The notes under the pieces were generated by a model. That model did not search any database and was not told the origin of the DNA. It saw nothing but the letters and a program-made list of their open reading frames with translations. 64,000 bases of DNA from DAOUJW01 sp034422115 (lineage in GTDB: Bacteria > Chloroflexota > Dehalococcoidia > Lucifugimonadales > UBA2985). The position numbers were made by a program, and so were the translations under genes. Where the stretch lies: the NCBI GenBank assembly GCA_034422115.1, contig DAOUJW010000015.1, forward strand, positions 109,988 through 173,987, read 5' to 3'. Position 1 is the first letter of the stretch; each line of letters starts with the position of its first letter. Shown here piece by piece: positions 57,901 through 64,000 of the stretch.

Positions 57901-59097
57901 TTACGCCTCCACCTTGGTGATGACGCCCGCGCCCACGGTCCGGCCGCCCTCGCGGATGGCGAAGCGCAGCCCCTCCTCAAGGGCCACGGGGTTGATGAGC
58001 TTGATGCCCATCTTCACGTTGTCACCGGGCATAATCATCTCCACGCCATCGGGGAGTGCGATCTCGCCCGTAATGTCCGTAGTGCGAATGTAGAACTGGG
58101 GCTTGTAGCCGTTGAAGAAGGGCGTGTGGCGGCCTCCCTCCTCCTTGCTGAGAACGTACACCTCGGCCTCGGCGGCGTTGTGTGGCCTGATGGAGCCGAC
58201 CTTTGCCAGCACCTGGCCCCTCTCGATGTCGTCTCTCTCAATGCCTCTCAGCAGGCAGCCGACGGCGTCTCCCGGCTCGCCCTCGTCCAGGGTCTTGTGG
58301 AACATCTCCACGCCGGTTACCACCGTCTTCTTGGTTTCAGTGATGCCGACAATCTCCACCTCGTCACCGGTCTTGACCATCCCTCTCTCCACTCGACCGG
58401 TCACAACGGTGCCCCTGCCCTTGATGCCGAACACGTCCTCAACGGGCAGGAGGAACGGCATGTCGCGCGGGCGCTCCGGCATGGGAACGTAGTCGTCCAC
58501 AGCCTGCATGAGCTCCAGAATCTTCTCCGTCCACTCGGAGTCGGGGTTGCCCTCATCCTCCAGGGCCTTGAGAGCGCTCACCCGGACTATGGGGATGTCG
58601 TCCCCCGGGAAGTCGTAGGCGCTGAGCAGCTCCCTGAGCTCAAGCTCAACCAGGTCCAGCAGCTCCGGGTCGTCCATGGCGTCCACCTTGTTGAGCGCCA
58701 CCACAATGCTGGGCACCTGCACCTGGCGGGCCAGCAGGATGTGCTCACGGGTCTGGGGCATGGGGCCGTCTGGAGCGCTGACCACCAGGATGGCTCCGTC
58801 CATCTGGGCGGCGCCGGTGATCATGTTCTTGATGTAGTCGGCGTGGCCGGGGCAGTCAACGTGGGCGTAGTGCCGGTTGTCCGTCTCGTACTCCACGTGC
58901 TGAATGGCAATCGTCAGGCCTCTGGCCTTCTCCTCAGGCGCGTTGTCGATGGTGTCGAAAGCGCGGTACTGGCTTCCCGTGTGCTTGCTCAACACCATGG
59001 TAATGGCCGACGTCAGGGTGGTCTTGCCGTGGTCGACGTGACCAATGGTGCCTACGTTCAAGTGGGGCTTGTTCCTCTCAAATCTCTGCTTAGCCAA
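57901..59097 (-). CDS. tuf: Elongation factor Tu
   Basis: The protein is 398 aa. GTPase motifs are GHVDHGKTTLTSAITMVL (G1), RGLTI (G2), DCPGHADYIKNMITGAAQ (G3), NKVD (G4) and SALKALE (G5). Domain 2 contains GRGTVVTGRVERGMVKTGDE and domain 3 ends GGRTVGAGVITKVEA. It carries aminoacyl-tRNA to the ribosome. Only one tuf copy is in the window. A tRNA cluster lies directly upstream. Confidence 0.97.
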   Translation of the reverse strand: MAKQRFERNKPHLNVGTIGHVDHGKTTLTSAITMVLSKHTGSQYRAFDTIDNAPEEKARGLTIAIQHVEYETDNRHYAHVDCPGHADYIKNMITGAAQMDGAILVVSAPDGPMPQTREHILLARQVQVPSIVVALNKVDAMDDPELLDLVELELRELLSAYDFPGDDIPIVRVSALKALEDEGNPDSEWTEKILELMQAVDDYVPMPERPRDMPFLLPVEDVFGIKGRGTVVTGRVERGMVKTGDEVEIVGITETKKTVVTGVEMFHKTLDEGEPGDAVGCLLRGIERDDIERGQVLAKVGSIRPHNAAEAEVYVLSKEEGGRHTPFFNGYKPQFYIRTTDITGEIALPDGVEMIMPGDNVKMGIKLINPVALEEGLRFAIREGGRTVGAGVITKVEA

Positions 59098-59134
59098 TGC
59101 TCTACCTCCTAAAGATTTGCAAGTTTTCTTTACA

Positions 59135-59210
59135 TGGAGCCCACAATCGGATTTGAACCGATGACCTCGTTCTTACCAAGAACGTGCTCTACCGACTGAG
59201 CTATGTGGGC
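59135..59210 (-). tRNA. tRNA-Thr (GGT)
   Basis: Minus strand: GCCCACA acceptor arm pairs with TGTGGGC. The anticodon arm CGTTC-TTGGTAA-GAACG gives anticodon GGT. GGTTCAAATCC is the T arm, and CCA is encoded at the 3' end. 76 nt. Confidence 0.95.
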
Positions 59211-59238
59211 AGAAGCCTGTTTTCTTTTCCGTTCTCCT

Positions 59239-59326
59239 TGGTGGAGGGGGTAGGATTCGAACCTACGAAGCCCTTCCGGGCGCCAGATTTACAGTCTGGT
59301 GGTATTAGCCGCTCACCCACCCCTCC
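59239..59326 (-). tRNA. tRNA-Tyr (GTA)
   Basis: Minus strand: acceptor GGAGGGG/CCCCTCC; anticodon arm CCAGA-CTGTAAA-TCTGG gives GTA. A long variable arm (CGCCCGGAAGGGCTTCG) is the class II form expected for bacterial tRNA-Tyr. CCA is encoded. 88 nt. Confidence 0.95.
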
Positions 59327-59406
59327 GGATGTGCCTAGTTTATCACCTCTCGAAAGAACTCGCCAAGTCTTTTTCTACGCATTTCGTCTCACCCCGGGGC
59401 TGTCAC

Positions 59407-59479
59407 AGCCCGAGGGGGGATTCGAACCCGCCAACCTACCGATTACAAATCGGTTGCGCTGCCCTTGCGCCACTCGGGC
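59407..59479 (-). tRNA. tRNA-Thr (TGT)
   Basis: Minus strand: acceptor GCCCGAG/CTCGGGC; anticodon arm ACCGA-TTTGTAA-TCGGT gives TGT. CCA is not encoded, unlike in the two neighbouring tRNA genes. 73 nt. Confidence 0.94.
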
Positions 59480-59669
59480 GTCCTCTCCCGACAGCAACAT
59501 AACAACTTCCCCTGCATGGGGAAGTCAAGATATATGATAACACATTCCCGCAATACCTTGTATACACCTTGGGACGGAAATCACATACCGAGAGAATTTA
59601 TAAGGATGTGAGCCAAAAGTCAAGCCTAACCAAGGCCAACATCTCCTTAGTAAGAAAGCAGGACAACTA

Positions 59670-59883
59670 GGTATTCCTGGAGTTTGTTGGCGTTCCTCCT
59701 CGCCACAGCATACATCTGCTGATACACCTTGTTTCCCGCTCACCCTGAGCCTGTCGAAGGGTGTGAGCGGGAGCCTCGAAGCTGTTCTATGCCCGCTCAA
59801 ATGGTTCGACAGGCTCACCATGAGCGGGCAAGAGGCGGGGTTCACTTCAGGAATTGCCATTACCAACACACTCTGAGAATACC
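59670..59883. mobile_element. 213-nt MITE-like element, copy 3
   Basis: A well-preserved copy with ends GGTATTCCTGGAGTTTGTTG and, inverted, GGTATTCTCAGAGTGTGTTG. The centre is TCGAAGCTGTTCTATGCCCG instead of TTCAAGGCTGTTTTTGCCCG. Confidence 0.82.
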
Positions 59884-59898
59884 GACAACTACCCAATA

Positions 59899-59927
59899 TT
59901 GACAACGAGGTAGAACGTTGTTATAAA
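59899..59927 (+). promoter_or_regulatory. Promoter of the leader RNA / NYN gene
   Basis: TTGACA (59899-59904), a 17-nt spacer and TATAAA (59922-59927) is a strong sigma70 match, 209 nt upstream of the NYN start codon. Confidence 0.65.
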
Positions 59928-59933
59928 GATTAT

Positions 59934-60102
59934 TGGAATGCCCCCTGGCGTCCCCTTTACTCCACGAGCTCCCTGTCCAACCGCAAGGCCAGCCACTTAT
60001 GGCAAAAGGCCGTTAGGTAAGGAGAGACTCTGGGAGAGAGCGCATGTCAGGTGAGTAAACGGGGCTAGGGAAGGAGACTTTCCTGGCCCCTCTTTAATTT
60101 TC
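59934..60102 (+). ncRNA. Leader or small RNA ending in a terminator upstream of the NYN gene
   Basis: From the predicted start at about 59934 the transcript is about 165 nt, with GGCCAGCCACTTATGGCAAA and CGTTAGGTAAGGAGAGACTC segments. It ends in a 12-bp hairpin (GGGGCTAGGGAA with TTTCCTGGCCCC, 60061-60090) and a T-rich run. The hairpin lies 33 nt before the TTG start, which could be attenuation of the NYN gene or a stand-alone small RNA. No known riboswitch is recognised. Confidence 0.5.
60061..60102 (+). terminator. Intrinsic terminator within the NYN gene leader
   Basis: A stem of about 12 bp (two G-T pairs) with a GGAGAC loop is followed by TCTTTAATTTTCTTG. Confidence 0.7.
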
Positions 60103-60135
60103 TTGTGTTTCTACTGAACAAGGCTAGGTGTTGCT

Positions 60136-60747
60136 TTGGCTCGTTTAGCTATATTCATCGACGGCGGATATATCGATGCACTGGCAGAAAGGGAGTTCTT
60201 CCTCTGGGTTGACTACGACAAGTTTGCGAAAGAGATAACAAAGACTATTTCTGATAATAACGCAGAACCCCTGGATCTATTGCGCACGTACTATTACAAT
60301 TGCCTGCCTTATCAGAGTTCACCTGCCTCACCCGCCGAGGCAGACCAATTTGCCAAGAAACGGTCCTTTTTTGAGGCATTGTCTCGTCTCGATAAATTCC
60401 AAGTGAGAGAGGGGCGTTTAGCTCTCCGCGGACACGACAATGAAGGCAGACCCATATTCCAACAGAAACGTACTGATATACAACTCGGCTTGGATTTCGC
60501 ATTGCTCAGCGGCAAGGGTCAGATCACTCACGCTGCGCTTGTAGCGGGGGACAGTGATTTCATACCCGCAGTTGAGATAGCGAAGCAGGAAGGGGTTATA
60601 GTTACCCTTTTTCACGGACCAACCAAGGACAAGAGAGAAGAGTCGAACTATGCTCAGGAGCTTTGGTCAGCAGCCGACGAGCGGATCGAATTGACGCAGA
60701 GCTTTATGGAATCAGTGAGACTAATCAGGCAAACTCGAAGGCGCTAG
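60136..60747 (+). CDS. NYN-domain (PIN-like) ribonuclease-family protein
   Basis: The protein is 203 aa with a TTG start. LAIFIDGGYIDALAERE and HAALVAGDSDFIPAVEIAKQ carry the acidic residues of the NYN/LabA nuclease fold (D9, D140-type GDSDF). It lacks an added winged-helix domain. Base use is AT-richer than the surrounding genes and synonymous choices differ, suggesting acquisition by transfer. NYN proteins of this size occur in defence and RNA-decay settings. No partner gene is adjacent, but it sits between copies of the 213-nt element. Confidence 0.8.
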   Translation: MARLAIFIDGGYIDALAEREFFLWVDYDKFAKEITKTISDNNAEPLDLLRTYYYNCLPYQSSPASPAEADQFAKKRSFFEALSRLDKFQVREGRLALRGHDNEGRPIFQQKRTDIQLGLDFALLSGKGQITHAALVAGDSDFIPAVEIAKQEGVIVTLFHGPTKDKREESNYAQELWSAADERIELTQSFMESVRLIRQTRRR

Positions 60748-60774
60748 GCTCTCAAGATAGAATGGGACACTCTC

Positions 60775-60987
60775 GGTATTCTCTGGGCTTGTTGGTGTTC
60801 CTCCTCGCCACAGCAGACAGCTACTGATACACCTTGTTTCCCGCTCACCCTGAGCCTGTCGAAGGGTGTGAGCGGGAGCTTCAAGGCTGTTTTTGCCCGC
60901 TCAAATGGTTCGACAGGCTCACCATGAGCGGGCAAGAGGCGGGGTTCACTTCAGGAGTTGCCATTACCAACAAACTATGAGAATACC
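60775..60987. mobile_element. 213-nt MITE-like element, copy 4
   Basis: It starts GGTATTCTCTGGGCTTGTTG and ends, inverted, GGTATTCTCATAGTTTGTTG, with the usual internal palindrome. It lies immediately after the NYN gene stop. Confidence 0.8.
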
Positions 60988-61062
60988 CTCAGCGCATTTC
61001 CAGGAACGTTGGCAGAGCTGAGAGGCCATCGCTCACCTTTATCTGAGGGGGAATTTTGCCTG

Positions 61063-61275
61063 GGTATTCCTGGAGTTTGTTGGCGTTCCTCCTCGCCACA
61101 GCATACATATGCTGATACACCTTGTTTCCCGCTCACCCTGAGCCTGTCGAAGGGTGTGAGCGGGAGCTTCAAGGCTGTTTTTGCCCGCTCGAATGGTTCG
61201 ACAGGCTCACCATGAGCGGGCAAGAGGCGGGGTTCACTTCAGGAATTGCCATTACCAACAAACTATGAGAATACC
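61063..61275. mobile_element. 213-nt MITE-like element, copy 5
   Basis: It starts GGTATTCCTGGAGTTTGTTG and has the same right end as copy 4 (ACCAACAAACTATGAGAATACC). Only about 75 nt separates copies 4 and 5, which are direct in orientation. This could be a tandem duplication or two insertions. Confidence 0.82.
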
Positions 61276-61366
61276 GGAGCAGAGGACGGACAGCCGACGA
61301 TTGCGAAACTACCCACTGGAGCTATACCCCCGCAGGCCTTAGAATGTGTACACTTCGGATAGAGAA

Positions 61367-61936
61367 ATGTTCAAGTCACCAGCTTCTACGATTGTCCATC
61401 CACTCCGGGCGACCGCTTCTAACGCCGCCCGGTGTGCGGTGATCCTCGCGGCGCTGCTCCTCGCGCCCTTGGCGATTGCCGCCTGCTCGTCGTCCCCCGG
61501 CGAGAGCGTCGCCACGCCGGTCGTTGAGGCCTCCCCTACCCCACCGCCCAAGACGGGCCAGGAGATCTTCGCCTCCACCTGCGCCGCCTGCCACGGCGCC
61601 GCCGGCGAGGGGCAGCCCAACTGGCACGTTCGCAATGAGGACGGCACCCTTCCCGCGCCGCCCCTCAACGGCACAGGCCACACCTGGCATCACCCGGACG
61701 GCTGGCTGTACAGGGTGGTCAGCCAGGGCGGGAAGATACAGGAAAGCCCCAGCGTACCCGGCTTCAAGAGCGCAATGCCCGCATTTGGAGAGACCTTCAG
61801 CCACGATGAGATAATCGACGTGCTAACGTACGTCAAAAGCCTCTGGGGCGACAGGATAAGCCGCAGCGGGCTGTCCATAACGGAGTCCCAGGCCTTCATC
61901 AGCGAAAACGACCCCTACCCCACCGGCGGTAACTGA
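61367..61936 (+). CDS. Lipoprotein mono-heme cytochrome c
   Basis: MFKSPASTIVHPLRATASNA starts a signal ending in the lipobox AIAAC. An in-frame GTG at 61346 could also be the start. After a Pro linker (EASPTPPPKTGQEI), STCAACHGAAGEGQPNW gives the heme-binding CxxCH, and MPAFGETFSHDEI gives the Met ligand candidate. About 189 aa. It should move electrons outside the membrane. An ammonium transporter follows but no oxidase genes are adjacent. Confidence 0.84.
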   Translation: MFKSPASTIVHPLRATASNAARCAVILAALLLAPLAIAACSSSPGESVATPVVEASPTPPPKTGQEIFASTCAACHGAAGEGQPNWHVRNEDGTLPAPPLNGTGHTWHHPDGWLYRVVSQGGKIQESPSVPGFKSAMPAFGETFSHDEIIDVLTYVKSLWGDRISRSGLSITESQAFISENDPYPTGGN

Positions 61937-61984
61937 CCAAGGCCGTTCCGGCCCCCCCCCCCGGGCTACCCACAGTCCCAGGTG

Positions 61985-62385
61985 TTCCCGGTACGTGTTG
62001 GTATTGCCAACTTCTTTGGAATACTGCCCCCATGACCATTCCTGCGAAGGGAAACCTTTGCACAACTTAATGTGTCGGTTCACCAGAAGCGCGACTCTGT
62101 CATTCTGAACGGAGCGCAGCGGAGTGAAGAATCCAAAATCTCTGCCCGCAAAGCTGCGATTCCTTTAATCGACCACCTTGGATTCTTCGCTGCGCTCAGA
62201 ATGACAACGGTGCAGGGCTTGGTCACGAGTTACGCAAAGATCACCGAAGGCAGGAATCCAGGATCCCTGGTAATACATAGGGGATAGACCCCTGCCCCCG
62301 TATCGGAGTACGGGGCAGGCTGCGCAGGGGTGGTCTAGCGCTTGGGTAACGCTAATTTGCTATTACCAACACACTGAGAATACCC
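61985..62385. mobile_element. GGTATTC-bounded composite repeat containing a TGTCATTCTGA element
   Basis: The left end GTGTTCCCGGTACGTGTTGG and the right end TACCAACACACTGAGAATACC mirror the composite at 40940-41273. A copy of the TGTCATTCTGA element (62098-62206) and a GTACGGGGCAGGCTGCGCAG palindrome are nested inside. About 400 nt, no coding capacity. Confidence 0.65.
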
Positions 62386-62485
62386 CCGTCCTACCTCGGC
62401 TAGCAGGGCACACTGAGATGGTGTACCATATGTGCCATCCGGACGTGCTGCTCAGACCGGCTGGGCCGCTTTCGTAGGAGGAGCC

Positions 62486-63865
62486 ATGAACGTACTCGCG
62501 GGAAACAGACGCTCGGCAATCACGGCGGGAATGGCGCTCCTGGTGATTGGGTTCTTCCTGGCGCGTCCCTACATCGCCCACGCGCAGGGAGTTGACCAGG
62601 AAACGCGGTTCATCCTCAACACCTTCATGTTCCTCGTCTGGGGCGCGCTCATCATGTGGATGTGCGCCGGGTTCACCATGCTGGAGTCCGGCGCGGTGCG
62701 CACCAAGAACGCCTCCATGATATGCCTGAAGAACATCGGCATATACTCCATTGCGGGGTTGGCCTACTTCTTCATTGGCTACAACCTCATGTACGTGGAC
62801 GTTGCCGACGTGATTGGCTCCCTCAAGTTCATGTACGGGCCAACCGCGGATGAGGTCGCCCTGGTGGGCGGTCAGGCGGATGCAACCGCCAACGTGGTCG
62901 CAAACGGCTACTCAACAATGTCCGACTGGTTCTTCCAGATGGTTTTCGTGGCGACTGCGGCCTCCGTGGTGTCCGGGGCCATCGCCGAGCGCATAAAGAT
63001 ATGGTCGTTCCTGCTCTTCACGCTGGTGCTTACCGCCGTCATCTACCCGACGGTGGGCGCGTGGACGTGGGGCGGCGGGTGGCTCAACGAGATGGGGTTC
63101 AAGGACTTCGCCGGCTCCACCATCGTGCACAGCACCGGGGGCTGGGCGGCCCTGGCGGGCGTGTGGCTCATCGGCCCCAGGCTTGGCAAGTACCGGCGGG
63201 ACGGCAGCGTCAGGGCAACCCCTCCCTCCAACGTGCTGGTGGTGACCTTGGGCGTATTCATCCTCTGGCTGGGCTGGTTCGGCTTCAACGGCGGGTCGCA
63301 GCTTGCCCTGGGCAGCGCCGCGGACGTGGTGGCCATGAGCCACGTGCTGGTCAACACCAACCTGGCGGCCGCGGCGGGCGTGATGGCCGCGCTGGTGGTC
63401 TCGCGGCCCATCCTGGGTCGCATGGACCTCTTCGCGGGCCTCAACGGAGCGATTGCCGGGCTGGTCTCCATCACGGCCGCTCCCGACATAACCGACCACT
63501 ACTGGGCCGTCATAGTTGGGGCCATTGGCGGGGTGATCTGCACCGCAGGGCTGAAGCTGCTGGAGAAGGTCAAGCTGGACGACGTGGTGGGCGCCATACC
63601 CGCTCACCTGATGGCCGGCATCTGGGGTACCCTTGCGGTGAGCTTCACCGCAGGCGGCCAGTTCCACGTTCAGCTGCTGGGCGTGGTCTCAATTGGAGCC
63701 TTCGTATTCGGGACAACATGGCTGCTGTGGAAGGCTATGGCCTTGACAATTGGCGTTCGGGTGTCAAACCAGGTTGAGCGGCTGGGCCAGGACGTCGGCG
63801 AGCTTGGCATAGAGGCGTACCCTGAGTTCGTGCTAATGCCGGATGACCTGGAAGACGAGGAGTAG
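62486..63865 (+). CDS. amt: Ammonium transporter (Amt family)
   Basis: The protein is 459 aa from ATG 62486 behind AGGAGG. A signal-like N-terminus (LLVIGFFLARPYIAHA) is followed by eleven membrane segments. Motifs are FMFLVWGALIMWMCAGFTML, DFAGSTIVHSTGGWAALAGV (the first conserved pore His line) and FGFNGGSQLALGSAADVVAM. It lets NH4+ or NH3 cross the membrane. No GlnK gene is nearby, so PII regulation cannot be read here. A member of the 213-nt repeat family follows. Confidence 0.93.
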   Translation: MNVLAGNRRSAITAGMALLVIGFFLARPYIAHAQGVDQETRFILNTFMFLVWGALIMWMCAGFTMLESGAVRTKNASMICLKNIGIYSIAGLAYFFIGYNLMYVDVADVIGSLKFMYGPTADEVALVGGQADATANVVANGYSTMSDWFFQMVFVATAASVVSGAIAERIKIWSFLLFTLVLTAVIYPTVGAWTWGGGWLNEMGFKDFAGSTIVHSTGGWAALAGVWLIGPRLGKYRRDGSVRATPPSNVLVVTLGVFILWLGWFGFNGGSQLALGSAADVVAMSHVLVNTNLAAAAGVMAALVVSRPILGRMDLFAGLNGAIAGLVSITAAPDITDHYWAVIVGAIGGVICTAGLKLLEKVKLDDVVGAIPAHLMAGIWGTLAVSFTAGGQFHVQLLGVVSIGAFVFGTTWLLWKAMALTIGVRVSNQVERLGQDVGELGIEAYPEFVLMPDDLEDEE

Positions 63866-63884
63866 CCACACTCCTGGAGCGGGC

Positions 63885-64000
63885 GGTATTCCTGGAGTTT
63901 GTTGGCGTTCCTCCTCGCCACAGCATACATCTGCTGATACACCTTGTTTCCCGCTCACCCTGAGCCTGTCGAAGGGTGTGAGCGGGAGCTTCAAGGCTGT
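63885..64000. mobile_element. 213-nt MITE-like element, copy 6, cut by the window end
   Basis: The left half is identical in its first 60 nt to copies 1 and 3 (GGTATTCCTGGAGTTTGTTG...). It runs off the window after CTTCAAGGCTG. Confidence 0.8.

Noticed and set aside
60003..60060. CGTTAGGTAAGG in the NYN leader, similar to the start of the M-box magnesium riboswitch
   Set aside because: Only the first dozen bases resemble it. The downstream conserved M-box segments are absent, so the leader cannot be called an M-box.

Overview
The window is GC-rich bacterial DNA that looks like a marine or groundwater Chloroflexota genome, most likely Dehalococcoidia or SAR202-like. That placement is an inference. 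It rests on expanded thiolase/DUF35 and CaiB/BaiF families, an auracyanin-like cupredoxin, abundant Pro/Thr-linker lipoproteins, and very dense short palindromic repeats built on CCTGAGCCTGTCGAAGG and TGTCATTCTGA motifs. No 16S rRNA is present to confirm it.

Layout. 0.1-2 kb: ispE, rsmA and the small SRP RNA, all on the minus strand. 2-5.2 kb: two secreted or membrane unknowns, a decayed paralogue fragment, and a coupled pair ending in a retropepsin-like protein, flanked by 62-nt direct repeats that duplicate the promoter and first codons of the next gene. 5.4-14 kb: a fused FAD/Fe-S 2-hydroxyacid dehydrogenase, a two-domain rhodanese whose active-site Cys codon is TGA (candidate selenoprotein), an RCC1-like lipoprotein, a coiled-coil protein and a double CaiB/BaiF CoA-transferase. 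14-17.5 kb: a second retropepsin-like protein, a DUF6226-like protein, a second RCC1-like lipoprotein and a TIMP/NTR-like secreted protein. 17.7-30.7 kb: four paralogous modules, each a sigma70-type promoter, a DUF35 zinc-ribbon/OB protein and a thiolase-like enzyme. They are interrupted by a divergent FeoB-like/CzcO-like pair and a metal-site-less metallophosphoesterase. 30.7-33.8 kb: three related membrane proteins and an ornithine-cyclodeaminase-family enzyme, with two 21-codon stubs of that enzyme left between them.

34-54 kb is a mixed housekeeping and accessory stretch: a PQQ-type sugar dehydrogenase, birA, RNase P RNA, a PPOX protein, an apparently inactive serine recombinase, a zinc-ribbon coiled-coil protein, a cupredoxin, larB, DUF971, Mut7-C, ftsZ, a DUF5343-like protein, an AcuC-like deacetylase, hflKC, a trehalose synthase, a rhomboid, a DUF4234-like protein and radC. 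54-59.5 kb is the classical block tRNA-Thr/tRNA-Tyr/tRNA-Thr, tuf, rpmG, secE, nusG, rplK, rplA, L10 leader, rplJ, rplL on the minus strand. 59.6-64 kb holds an AT-richer NYN-domain gene behind a leader RNA with its own terminator, a lipoprotein cytochrome c, an ammonium transporter, and four copies of a 213-nt MITE-like element.

The leads most worth checking are the TGA-containing rhodanese with a SECIS-like hairpin, the four promoter-DUF35-thiolase modules, the tandem duplication leaving constant-length gene stubs, several enzyme-family proteins without catalytic residues, and the 213-nt inverted-repeat element family.
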